The notes: generated by a model not told the origin, from the sequence alone. 10,183 bases of DNA from an uncultured Erysipelotrichaceae bacterium (GCA_934675465.1 CAKUQM010000047.1:1-10183); one strand, 5' to 3'. Shown: positions 1-6,669, counted from the stretch's first letter. Program-made: numbers and translations.

Positions 1-517
1 TTACATAAACCGTCATTAAACCATCTTCAAGCTCGATATCTTCAACATTTACATCAGCTTCAATTAAAGTATCTAACATCTTTTCATCATCTTCATAATT
101 GAATGCTAATACACCTAAGTTATCATAATTGAATGAAACTGAACCCTTAACACCTAACTTACAATGTGACTTATTGAAACATTGGTTCATAGAAGCGATA
201 GTACGATTTGAATTATCTGTTAAACAGTCAACGATAATTGTGGCGCCATTTGGACCAATACCTTCATATCTTAATGAATCATAAGATTCAGTGCTACCAC
301 CCTTTGCCTTTTCGATTGCTCTTTTGATAACATCTGCAGGAACTTGGTTAGCCTTAGCTTCCTTAATCTTTGATCTTAATGTAAGATTCATTTCAGGATC
401 AGGAACACCACTCTTAGCGGCAATATAGATTTCTTTACCGTATCTTGAATATACTTTTGTTTTCATTGCTGCAGTCTTTGCCATTGCAGCCGCTCTTACT
501 TCATGTGCTCTTCCCAT
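1..517 (-). CDS. yebC: YebC/PmpR/TACO1 family protein (partial, 3' end off the left edge)
   Basis: The visible 172 residues start MGRAHEVRAAAMAKTAAMK and continue with YGKEIYIAAKSG, DPEMNLTLRSKI, VPADVIKRAIEKAKGG and YEGIGPNGATIIVDCLTDN. This is the conserved order of the YebC family, whose members are usually about 240 residues, so roughly the last quarter is missing. The family was first annotated as a transcriptional regulator. Later work on bacterial YebC proteins and mitochondrial TACO1 points to a ribosome-associated role in translating difficult stretches such as polyproline; which role applies here cannot be read from sequence. The protein is cytoplasmic. The ATG at 517 is supported by GGAGAGG about ten bases upstream and by the invariant N-terminus. 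It follows the Alg13-like gene after 19 bases and may also have its own promoter (see 544-571). No frameshift is visible up to the window edge. Confidence 0.95.
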   Translation of the reverse strand, partial: MGRAHEVRAAAMAKTAAMKTKVYSRYGKEIYIAAKSGVPDPEMNLTLRSKIKEAKANQVPADVIKRAIEKAKGGSTESYDSLRYEGIGPNGATIIVDCLTDNSNRTIASMNQCFNKSHCKLGVKGSVSFNYDNLGVLAFNYEDDEKMLDTLIEADVNVEDIELEDGLMTVYV

Positions 518-536
518 TTAATTTTTACCTCTCCAA

Positions 537-1001
537 CTATAACATTATATATTCTTTTAGCTTTTTCACAAATAAATCGTTATTAGAAACAAATTTTTTT
601 GGTTTAAAGTTCAAAGCTTCCCTAACTTTATCATCAAAATCATCGCCATCATTCATCATTACAAGATAACCCTTTTGATAATATGCATTTACAATTTGAA
701 GTTGATGATCATTTTGGTGTTCCTTATATTTTGATAAACGTGGAACTGCCAAAACTTTCTTATTCTTATTAAGACAACTAACAATTGTACCAACACCACC
801 ATGACAAATAACCAAATCAGCTTCATCAATATATTTATCAAAGTCATCCTTATCTAAATATTTATGAATTTCAAACTTCTTTGATTCATAATCAGTAAAA
901 CCAGCCTGAACAATTATCTTATCTTTTATATTACTATGTTCAAGATAATCCAATAGTCTCACAAAAGGCTTATCTTGAGTACCTAAACTTACAAAAATCA
1001 T
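537..1001 (-). CDS. Alg13-like glycosyltransferase subunit (GT28 C-terminal type; PssE/CpsG/EpsF-like)
   Basis: This 154-residue protein matches the small catalytic half of split Alg13/Alg14-type glycosyltransferases. It begins MIFVSLGTQDKPF, the usual first strand and loop, and carries the UDP-sugar-binding motif HGGVGT at residues 67-72 and EHQNDHQ at 94-100 after VPRL. There is no signal peptide or membrane segment, as expected for a soluble subunit recruited to the membrane by its Alg14 partner. In bacteria such pairs transfer a second sugar (often Gal or Glc) onto a lipid-linked monosaccharide in capsule or exopolysaccharide synthesis; the actual donor and acceptor are unknown here. I chose the ATG at 1001 over an in-frame GTG at 1022 because it gives the family N-terminus, follows GGGGGA by about 11 bases, and overlaps the upstream stop as TAATG, a classic coupling arrangement. 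It ends in TAG, 19 bases before yebC. Confidence 0.9.
   Translation of the reverse strand: MIFVSLGTQDKPFVRLLDYLEHSNIKDKIIVQAGFTDYESKKFEIHKYLDKDDFDKYIDEADLVICHGGVGTIVSCLNKNKKVLAVPRLSKYKEHQNDHQLQIVNAYYQKGYLVMMNDGDDFDDKVREALNFKPKKFVSNNDLFVKKLKEYIML
544..571 (-). promoter_or_regulatory. yebC: Candidate promoter for yebC
   Basis: On the minus strand TTGTGA (571-566), a 16-base spacer and a perfect TATAAT (549-544) lie in the last codons of the Alg13-like gene. Initiation near 537 would give a leader of about 20 bases retaining the GGAGAGG site. The -35 matches four of six positions. Confidence 0.4.
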
Positions 1002-1468
1002 TAGAATATATTCCCCCAACACTCAGCCTTTGGATAAACTTCTAATAGTTCAGGCCACTGCACAATAAATTTATCGGCAATGGGATAAATTAATTTGCCA
1101 GCCTTAGTACCAGTAGTAATATTAGCCATCGTCTCAATCCAAACAACCTTCTTTTTAAACATATGAGCTATTTTACACATAGGCACAGCAGTATGAGTAC
1201 CTGTTGATACTATAAAGTCAGGTCTAATAATTAAGAAATAAATAAAGGATAGAATAATATTAAAAGGGAAAATAAATAAATATGGCAACAAATGATCTTG
1301 AGTACCATAGACAAGATATTTCACCTTTGAAAACTTATCTTTTAAATATACTGTAGATTCTGTCTTTTCTGTAATCAAAGTATAGTCAACATCATTAAAA
1401 AGCTTCTTAAGCGCAAGAAGCTCCTCCAAATGACCGCCACCACTAGATATAAAAATAACTTTCTTCAT
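1001..1468 (-). CDS. Alg14-like glycosyltransferase membrane-anchor subunit (PssD/CpsF/EpsE-like)
   Basis: This 155-residue protein has the Alg14 layout: an N-terminal strand and glycine loop VIFISSGGGHLEEL (residues 4-17), a hydrophobic membrane-associating segment at about 62-81, STGTHTAVP at 88-96, and VWIETMAN at 109-116. Alg14 proteins anchor the Alg13-type catalytic subunit to the cytoplasmic face of the membrane and help bind the lipid-linked acceptor. The partner follows at once, with the TAA stop and the next ATG sharing one base, so the two should be made in equal amounts. The start is fixed by the conserved MKKVIFIS N-terminus, yet there is no Shine-Dalgarno before it: only AATTT separates the ATG from the U-tract of the ptsI terminator. 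Expression therefore needs read-through or the candidate promoter at 1498-1503. No other polysaccharide genes lie in the window, so the pathway is open. Confidence 0.9.
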   Translation of the reverse strand: MKKVIFISSGGGHLEELLALKKLFNDVDYTLITEKTESTVYLKDKFSKVKYLVYGTQDHLLPYLFIFPFNIILSFIYFLIIRPDFIVSTGTHTAVPMCKIAHMFKKKVVWIETMANITTGTKAGKLIYPIADKFIVQWPELLEVYPKAECWGNIF

Positions 1469-1473
1469 AAATT

Positions 1474-1497
1474 AAAAAAGGGATGTTTCCATCCCTT
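1474..1497 (-). terminator. Intrinsic terminator after ptsI
   Basis: Read on the minus strand, AAGGGATG (1497-1490) pairs perfectly with CATCCCTT (1485-1478) around a GAAA tetraloop (1489-1486), and the hairpin runs into six T residues (1479-1474). It starts nine bases after the ptsI TAG stop. The plus strand lacks a comparable T-tract, so it acts in one direction only. It ends five bases before the alg14-like ATG, which is unusually close. Confidence 0.85.
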
Positions 1498-1503
1498 ATT
1501 ATA
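1498..1503 (-). promoter_or_regulatory. Candidate -10 box for the Alg14/Alg13 pair
   Basis: A perfect TATAAT lies three bases past the end of the ptsI coding region and just before the terminator hairpin. Initiation seven or eight bases downstream (about 1491-1490) would begin inside the left arm of the hairpin, so the transcript could not form the terminator. No convincing -35 box is present at 16-18 bases, and A+T-rich DNA gives TATAAT by chance, so confidence is low. Confidence 0.35.
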
Positions 1504-1505
1504 CA

Positions 1506-3215
1506 CTATTTAGCTAAAGCGTTTTTTACAAGTTCACTAACTTGTGCTTCAGTTTCACACTCAACTGCCTTAGCAGATAATTCTTTCATCTCTTCATAGC
1601 TTAAACCGTTAATAATCTTACGAGCTCTTAAGATAGAAGTAGCAGACATAGAGAATTCATCTAAGCCTAAACCAAGTAGTAATGGAGCAGCCATAGCATC
1701 ACCAGCCATTTCACCACACATACCTACCCACTTACCGTTCTTGTGGGCACCTTCAATTGTCATCTTAACAAGTCTTAAGATAGAAGGGTTTAGAGGTTGA
1801 TATAAATAAGAAACCTTTTCACTCATTCTATCGGCAGCCATAGAGTATTGGATTAAGTCGTTAGTACCAATTGAGAAGAAATCAGCATGCTTAGCAAATT
1901 GATCAGCTAATACAGCACTTGCTGGAATTTCAACCATCATACCAACTTCAATCTTTTCCGCAACTGCAACACCTTCAGAAACAAGCTTAGCCTTTTCTTC
2001 TTCAAAAATAGCCTTAGCATCTAAGAATTCTTGAATAGTTGCGATCATTGGAAACATGATGCAAAGTCTTCCATATACTGAAGCTCTAATTAAAGCTCTT
2101 AATTGAGTTCTAAATACATCAGTTCTATCTAAGCAGAATCTAATAGCACGGTAACCTAAGAATGGATTCATTTCTTCTGGGAAAGAGAAGTAATCTAACT
2201 TCTTATCACCACCGATATCTAGAGTTCTTACAACTACCTTCTTACCCTTCATTCCCTCAAGCACAGCCTTGTAAGCTTCGAATTGTTCTTCCTCAGTTGG
2301 GAAATCAACAGTAGAATTCATATATAAGAATTCAGTTCTAAATAAGCCGACACCTTCGCCACCGTTATTTAAAACACCTTCAACATCATTTGGACCACCA
2401 ATATTACCAGCTAATTCAACTTCATGGCCATCAACAGTTACTGACTTTTGATGAACCAATACCTTTAAAGCTTCCTTTTCAGCTAAGAAAGCTTCTCTTT
2501 TAGCCTTATAAGCAACTAATTCTTCTTCATCTGGATTAACAATAGCTAAACCATCAATCGCATCAAGAATCATCATATCGCCATTATTACAGCTTTCAAG
2601 GATATTGCCTGTACCTACAACAGCAGGAATCTCAAGAGATCTAGCCATAATAGCTGAATGACTTGTTCTACCACCAACTGCAGTACAGAAGCCTAAAGTA
2701 TATGTTTTATTTAAAGAAGCTGTATCAGATGGAGTTAAATCATGTGCCACGATAATTACTTCTTCATTTATTGCGGTTAAATCAGGAATCTGCAAACCTA
2801 GAATATTACATAATAGACGATAAGAAACGTCTTTAATATCAGCAGCTCTCTCTCTGAAATAATCATTATCCATTGATTCAAACATGGCAATCATATTATC
2901 AGAAACAGTCTTGCATGAATAATCAGCACTATTTCCTTCACCAATCATGTCAACAATTTGACTAGCATATTCTGGATCTTGTGCCATCATTAAATGAGCA
3001 TCAAAGATAGCCAATTCATCTTCAGAAAGATTAGCACTTGCTCTTTCTTTAACTAGATTAATATCACTAACAGTCTTTTCTAAAGCACTAGTGAAACGAG
3101 CCTTTTCTTCTTCGACACTTCCCTTTAAAGTGTTAGTTACACTAATTACAGGGCTTTCTAATTTAAAAACCTTGCCAATCGCAATGCCGCTACTAGCGGC
3201 GATTCCTTTAACCAT
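1506..3215 (-). CDS. ptsI: Phosphoenolpyruvate-protein phosphotransferase (PTS Enzyme I)
   Basis: Enzyme I takes phosphate from phosphoenolpyruvate and passes it to HPr, the first step of all PTS sugar uptake; it is a cytoplasmic dimer. The 569 residues equal the normal family length. The N-terminal HPr-binding and phosphohistidine half carries GGRTSHSAIMA with the phosphorylated histidine at residue 186. The C-terminal PEP-binding barrel shows LFRTEF (R293), VVVRTLDIGGDK (R330), MMVEIPAS (E429), SIGTNDLIQYSMAADR (446-463) and the catalytic cysteine in GMCGEMAGD (C500). All active-site residues I can check are intact. The ATG at 3215 has a strong AGGAGG ten bases upstream. HPr (ptsH), which usually precedes ptsI in Bacillota, is absent: a small HTH-like gene lies 42 bases upstream instead. 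A good promoter match sits in that gap, and an intrinsic terminator follows the stop, so ptsI may be its own transcription unit. Confidence 0.97.
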   Translation of the reverse strand: MVKGIAASSGIAIGKVFKLESPVISVTNTLKGSVEEEKARFTSALEKTVSDINLVKERASANLSEDELAIFDAHLMMAQDPEYASQIVDMIGEGNSADYSCKTVSDNMIAMFESMDNDYFRERAADIKDVSYRLLCNILGLQIPDLTAINEEVIIVAHDLTPSDTASLNKTYTLGFCTAVGGRTSHSAIMARSLEIPAVVGTGNILESCNNGDMMILDAIDGLAIVNPDEEELVAYKAKREAFLAEKEALKVLVHQKSVTVDGHEVELAGNIGGPNDVEGVLNNGGEGVGLFRTEFLYMNSTVDFPTEEEQFEAYKAVLEGMKGKKVVVRTLDIGGDKKLDYFSFPEEMNPFLGYRAIRFCLDRTDVFRTQLRALIRASVYGRLCIMFPMIATIQEFLDAKAIFEEEKAKLVSEGVAVAEKIEVGMMVEIPASAVLADQFAKHADFFSIGTNDLIQYSMAADRMSEKVSYLYQPLNPSILRLVKMTIEGAHKNGKWVGMCGEMAGDAMAAPLLLGLGLDEFSMSATSILRARKIINGLSYEEMKELSAKAVECETEAQVSELVKNALAK

Positions 3216-3232
3216 TTTAAAATTTCCTCCTA

Positions 3233-3261
3233 ATTATCTATAAAATTTTATCGCATTTCAA
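3233..3261 (-). promoter_or_regulatory. ptsI: Candidate sigma-A promoter for ptsI
   Basis: On the minus strand TTGAAA (3261-3256) is followed after exactly 17 bases by GATAAT (3238-3233), each five of six matches to consensus. This is the best two-box promoter in the window. The -35 overlaps the TGA stop of the upstream gene. The expected start (about 3226-3228) falls inside or at the edge of the AGGAGG ribosome binding site (3231-3226), so transcripts from here would keep only part of it. Confidence 0.5.
3240..3251. repeat. 12-base perfect palindrome in the ptsI promoter spacer
   Basis: ATAAAATTTTAT reads identically on both strands and fills most of the spacer between the candidate -35 and -10 boxes of ptsI. 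The position would suit an operator, but an all-A/T palindrome of this length can arise by chance in such A+T-rich DNA. Confidence 0.3.
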
Positions 3262-3581
3262 TCATTGAAACAACTCAAAAAGTTTGCATAAGCTTTTTTA
3301 CGATGACGGTAGTAAGTGGAAGAAGACAAATATCCTTCATACCAAGGTCCTTTTTTATTAAGAATCACTTCGTTTTGAATGATAAAACGATCTTCGTCAT
3401 CTAAGATATTAAAGATTACATTTTCAATATAATATCTAATTCTTCTCTTAATCATTAATGTGTCTTGACTGACAACATCACATTCTGGTCTTTCTGTATA
3501 TTCTTTAGAAACCAAATAAGTTTTTGCCAACTCGGCAACAATCACTCTGTTATACTCAGAGGAAATTTTATTATTTGACAT
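3258..3581 (-). CDS. Small HTH-like protein of unknown function (possibly MG284/MPN403-type)
   Basis: I do not recognise this 107-residue protein with certainty. It is soluble, with no signal peptide or membrane segment. Its C-terminal half (about residues 57-102) reads like a region-4-type helix-turn-helix: an acidic ILDDEDRFIIQNEV helix, then GPWYEGYLSSS and a basic TYYRHRKKAYANFL helix, similar in pattern to sigma-factor region 4 and ArpU-like phage regulators. A basic IKRRIRYYIE stretch (44-53) precedes it. Conserved small proteins of Mollicutes and relatives (the MG284/MPN403 group) look similar from memory, but I cannot confirm membership. The ATG at 3581 lies 23 bases after hpf and has no clear Shine-Dalgarno, so it may depend on re-initiation after hpf. 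It sits between hpf and ptsI, and the ptsI promoter overlaps its stop codon. A DNA-binding role is inference. Confidence 0.75.
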   Translation of the reverse strand: MSNNKISSEYNRVIVAELAKTYLVSKEYTERPECDVVSQDTLMIKRRIRYYIENVIFNILDDEDRFIIQNEVILNKKGPWYEGYLSSSTYYRHRKKAYANFLSCFND

Positions 3582-3604
3582 TTTTTAATATTTCATTTCT
3601 TTCT

Positions 3605-4126
3605 TTATTGTGTTACTTCAATTAAGCCATAATGGCCATCATTACGTTTATATACAACAGCAATCTTATCTGCATCAATATCTTTATAGATGTAGAAAGA
3701 ATGAGACAACATTTCCATTTGTAAAATAGCTTCATCAAGACTCATTTCATCCGCAAAAATCATCTTAGTCTTTACAGGAATTTCTGGTTCAGTAACATTC
3801 TCATCAACGAAATTCTGAGCTAAAGAATCCTTATGTCTTCTTGAAAGACGAGATTTTTGTCTTCTAATTTGATCCTCAATCTTATCAATAGCTAAATTTA
3901 CACCAGTTTCAAAATCATCATGCACTATTTCAGAACGACATAGTCCAATCTTTGTTGGAATACTCGCCTCAATTTTCAAAGAACTGTTATAAGGCTTTAC
4001 GGTAATTCTAGCAGTTGTGTCATCACTAACCGCAAAATACTTAGTTAGAAATGATAGGCGATTTTCAATGTGCTCTCTCATTTCATCAGTAATAGTGACA
4101 TTTTCGCCGTAAATTACAAATTTCAT
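3605..4126 (-). CDS. hpf: Ribosome hibernation promoting factor, long form
   Basis: Long Hpf binds the decoding region of the 30S subunit and joins two 70S ribosomes into inactive 100S dimers in stationary phase or stress. The 173 residues show both domains. Residues 1-95 are the beta-alpha-beta-beta-beta-alpha ribosome-binding domain, with MKFVIYGENVTITDEMREHI and a basic final helix (RRQKSRLSRRHK, 88-99). After an acidic linker comes the dimerisation domain at about 119-171, with LDEAILQMEML, VVYKRNDGHYGLIEV. The C-terminal domain separates it from the short HPF and YfiA proteins of enterobacteria. The ATG at 4126 follows a near-perfect AAAGGAGGAAG site, the strongest in the window, which suggests high translation. 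It lies 27 bases after the DUF2779 gene. A TATAAA touches the ribosome binding site, but its predicted start would destroy that site, so I do not call it a promoter. Confidence 0.96.
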   Translation of the reverse strand: MKFVIYGENVTITDEMREHIENRLSFLTKYFAVSDDTTARITVKPYNSSLKIEASIPTKIGLCRSEIVHDDFETGVNLAIDKIEDQIRRQKSRLSRRHKDSLAQNFVDENVTEPEIPVKTKMIFADEMSLDEAILQMEMLSHSFYIYKDIDADKIAVVYKRNDGHYGLIEVTQ

Positions 4127-4153
4127 ATTTTCTTCCTCCTTTATATGAAATAT

Positions 4154-5596
4154 TTACTTTATTTGTTGAAGTAACCACTCATAAACAAGATACAAGCCAT
4201 AAGCATCCAAACCACAATATTCGATAAGTTCTTTTTTAACCCTATCATCATCTTCCTCAATACCTAAATCGATATTACGCCAATTAAAGACAGCCTTCAT
4301 ACCATCATTAATTTCTAAAGATTTATAATTCAAATCAGACACTATGCTTACTAATTGTTTAAGTGTAAAGTTACCTCTCATTCTTACATCGTAGATTAGG
4401 CCTTCTAAGAAAGGAGTGGCCAAATCAACAAAACGTTCATTAATTTTCAATAATTCATCTCTATATTCAGGAAAATAATCAGCAAGTTCCTTTATTCTTC
4501 TACACTCCGCTCCATAGGCATTATATGCAACTATAGGTCCGGACTTTGGAATGTATTTCAACAATCCTTCCGCAAATTCTCTTCGACAATCCCCCTTTCC
4601 TAAAAATGAATATTTAGACAAATTATTGTTTTCATCAAGTATATATAGAACAAACTCAAAAGGTAAAACATCAAGGGGCCTCAAACCATTAAACTGTGGA
4701 ATCAAATAAGTATCCCATTCAAAGTCAATGAACATAATTGGCCTAGCACCAAGATGTTTTAACCAATCCGCAAGAGCATATTTTTGTACATATTTACCCC
4801 CGTTCTTGCTTGCCATAACCTGAGCATATTGCACTCTATTTCCCTCAAATTGATCTAAATCAATATCTTTTAGAAGTTCAATGCCAGCTTGATACATTTT
4901 ATTCTTATTAGCACTTGAGACTAAAGTTAAAATAGAATCATCAGGCAAATTCTTTTCTTCTCTAAAACATTCATAATAATAAGGGCAAATATTGTGACTA
5001 TGACAAACACGACTCTTTTTTGGACTGTAAGAATCCAAAGAAGTAGCCTCTATTCTATTTATTATTGATTTAAAATCATAGATTCTATCGCTGAATATAT
5101 CTAAGAATTTATTGCCATTAAATTCATCGGTTAAAATAAATAACTCTTCAATATTCAAATTATCTTCGAAGACATAATCTTTATTAATATAAGCTAAATA
5201 TATTTTATTTACATTAATATCTAATTTTCTTAAAACCTCTAAAGTTAAACAATAATAAGTATAATCAAAGTCCTTAATAGAAGTCATATTATGCACGAAA
5301 TATAAGTCAAAACCTCCTTCAACTTTGTGCATAATAGGCACCTTTATACGAAGACTATCACATTCAAATCGTGTTTTTATAAACCATTCATATTTGTCTA
5401 TTTCATCAAAGAAAGCACCATTGGTATCACCTACCGTTCCTCTAAAATAATCTTCTATTTTTAAAAATCTTGCCAATAATAATATTAAAGATTCATCACT
5501 TCTTAAATAATGGTTAAAAGAAGAATTATCACCAAGAGAATAATAATAAGATCTTGGACATCTATTAAACTTCTTTAAATCCGTTATATGATACAT
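4154..5596 (-). CDS. DUF2779 protein: Cas4-like PD-(D/E)XK remnant fused to a DEDD/RNase H-like nuclease domain
   Basis: This 480-residue protein has the two-part build of DUF2779 proteins, whose role is not established. Residues 1-215 resemble a Cas4/RecB-type PD-(D/E)XK domain: it opens ITDLKKFNRCPRSYYY, and C13 together with C198, C204 and C210 (a C-x5-C-x5-C group) could hold an iron-sulfur cluster. D97 in GGFDLYF is in place, but the E-x-K motif usually found in the next strand reads FVHNMTS (100-106), so this domain looks catalytically dead. Residues 286-478 form the DUF2779 exonuclease-like domain: MFIDFEW (D291, E293), IVAYNAYGAEC (E364), VDLATPF (D391) and EYCGLDAY (D464), a full set of DEDD-type acids. 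The ATG has AGGTAGG upstream. It lies 20 bases after alr and 27 before hpf. No cas genes are present, so a CRISPR role is unlikely. Confidence 0.85.
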   Translation of the reverse strand: MYHITDLKKFNRCPRSYYYSLGDNSSFNHYLRSDESLILLLARFLKIEDYFRGTVGDTNGAFFDEIDKYEWFIKTRFECDSLRIKVPIMHKVEGGFDLYFVHNMTSIKDFDYTYYCLTLEVLRKLDINVNKIYLAYINKDYVFEDNLNIEELFILTDEFNGNKFLDIFSDRIYDFKSIINRIEATSLDSYSPKKSRVCHSHNICPYYYECFREEKNLPDDSILTLVSSANKNKMYQAGIELLKDIDLDQFEGNRVQYAQVMASKNGGKYVQKYALADWLKHLGARPIMFIDFEWDTYLIPQFNGLRPLDVLPFEFVLYILDENNNLSKYSFLGKGDCRREFAEGLLKYIPKSGPIVAYNAYGAECRRIKELADYFPEYRDELLKINERFVDLATPFLEGLIYDVRMRGNFTLKQLVSIVSDLNYKSLEINDGMKAVFNWRNIDLGIEEDDDRVKKELIEYCGLDAYGLYLVYEWLLQQIK

Positions 5597-5610
5597 AACT
5601 ACCTACCTAA

Positions 5611-5619
5611 ATTATATCA
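5611..5619 (-). promoter_or_regulatory. Candidate extended -10 box for the DUF2779 gene
   Basis: The alr stop codon TGA runs straight into TATAAT, giving TGATATAAT, a perfect extended -10 (TGnTATAAT) that can work without a good -35. Initiation near 5604 would leave a leader of about eight bases retaining AGG. Read-through from alr is the alternative. Confidence 0.4.
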
Positions 5620-6657
5620 AATATATATCTTTTCTACACGACAATTTACATCACATATTAACTCATATGAAATTGTATAAATATTAGCAGCCATTTTCTC
5701 TAAATCGCCATAGATAAGAACCTCATCATATAAGTCGCAATCTACATCACTAACATCAACCATCATCTGATCCATACAAATATTGCCTAAAATATTAACT
5801 TCCTTGCCATTGATGCTAACGGTATTTCTACCGCTATGAAGTCTAGAAAAGCCATCACCATAGCCAACAGAAACAGTTGCCACTTTTATATCCTTATCAG
5901 CGACAAATCTTCTATCATAGCCAATAGGCTCGCCTTTTTTAACCTCTTTAATATGACTAATAACCGACTTCATTGTTAAAGCCTGTTTTAAACCTTCATA
6001 ACCGCCTAATCCATAAAGAATGATACCAGGTCTAACCATATCCAAATGATAGAAAGGATGCTTCATAATAGTCCCCGAATTAGCACAGTGTCTAATCTTA
6101 AAAGTGATACCTTCTTGTTTTAATAAATCAATGTCCTTTATGAATAAATCATATTGAATCTTTGAAAAATCATCATCTAAACAATCAGAGAAATGCATAA
6201 AAACACCCTCAAAATCAAGGTTATTTAAAAGACAAGCTTTTTTCATTTCATCAACATCTTTAAAACCAATACGATTCATGCCAGTATCAATCTTTAAATG
6301 ACACTTAATCTTTAAACCATGTTCATTTAAACTTCTTGCATAAGGAAGTGAATAAACACATTGTGTAATATTATATCTAAATAACTTATCAGTATCCTCT
6401 AAAGGCGTATAGCCAAGAATTAAGATAGATGTATTTATTCCTCCTTCTCTTAATTCGATAGCCTCTTCTAAGGTACTAACCGCAAAATAATTTGCACCCA
6501 AATCCTCATATAAATGTGCTAATTTAACGGCACCATGACCATAAGCGTTATCTTTGATAACAGGGCAAATCATTGCCCCGTTTACTTTATTCTTGATTAT
6601 ATTAAAATTATCAACGATACACTTAGTATCAATCTCAACCCATGTTCTTCTACTCAT
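5617..6657 (-). CDS. alr: Alanine racemase
   Basis: Alr is a PLP enzyme that converts L- to D-alanine for peptidoglycan and, in Bacillota, for teichoic acid D-alanylation. The N-terminal barrel holds the PLP lysine K35 in VIKDNAYGHGA (33-43), IDTGMNRIGF (123-132, R129) and HCANSG (190-195); the C-terminal beta domain has the catalytic tyrosine in GEPIGYDRRF (Y247) and NICMDQMMVDVS (292-303). At 346 residues it is slightly shorter than the usual 360-390 but no motif is missing. Its presence argues for a walled cell. The start is fixed by the conserved SRRTWVEID N-terminus. No Shine-Dalgarno is present in the 15-base gap after galK: a perfect TATAAT lies six bases before the ATG instead, which would put the transcript start at or next to the A of ATG (leaderless mRNA) unless the gene is read from galK mRNA. 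Confidence 0.96.
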   Translation of the reverse strand: MSRRTWVEIDTKCIVDNFNIIKNKVNGAMICPVIKDNAYGHGAVKLAHLYEDLGANYFAVSTLEEAIELREGGINTSILILGYTPLEDTDKLFRYNITQCVYSLPYARSLNEHGLKIKCHLKIDTGMNRIGFKDVDEMKKACLLNNLDFEGVFMHFSDCLDDDFSKIQYDLFIKDIDLLKQEGITFKIRHCANSGTIMKHPFYHLDMVRPGIILYGLGGYEGLKQALTMKSVISHIKEVKKGEPIGYDRRFVADKDIKVATVSVGYGDGFSRLHSGRNTVSINGKEVNILGNICMDQMMVDVSDVDCDLYDEVLIYGDLEKMAANIYTISYELICDVNCRVEKIYI

Positions 6658-6663
6658 AAGACT

Positions 6664-6669
6664 ATTATA
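6664..6669 (-). promoter_or_regulatory. alr: Candidate -10 box giving leaderless alr mRNA
   Basis: A perfect TATAAT lies three bases after the galK TAG stop and is followed by AGTCTT and then the alr ATG. With the usual seven-base distance, transcription would begin on the A of the start codon. No good -35 is seen at 16-18 bases (TTGGTA lies 20 bases away), and the base order CGT before it is only half of an extended -10. Confidence 0.4.

Noticed and set aside
445..669. 74-codon open frame on the plus strand
   Set aside because: It lies antisense across the yebC start and the 3' end of the Alg13-like gene, encodes a low-complexity Leu/Phe/Ser peptide and has no ribosome binding site.
1002..1022. 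Upstream in-frame GTG start for the Alg13-like gene
   Set aside because: It would add seven residues (MLGEYIL) ahead of the conserved MIFVSLGTQ N-terminus and would use the GGGGGA site as coding sequence; the ATG at 1001 fits better.
1511..1530. CcpA cre-like sequence (AAAGCGTTTT core) at the end of ptsI
   Set aside because: It lacks the outer TG and CA half-site bases and is formed by ordinary C-terminal codons (LAK); too weak to call.
3585..3596. Three-codon mini-ORF (ATG AAA TAT TAA) between hpf and the HTH-like gene
   Set aside because: Too short to judge and expected by chance in such sequence; no strong ribosome binding site precedes it.
4154..5596. Cas4-like cysteines suggesting a CRISPR adaptation protein
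   Set aside because: There are no repeats, no cas1 or cas2 and no other defence genes; the C-terminal domain identifies the separate DUF2779 family.
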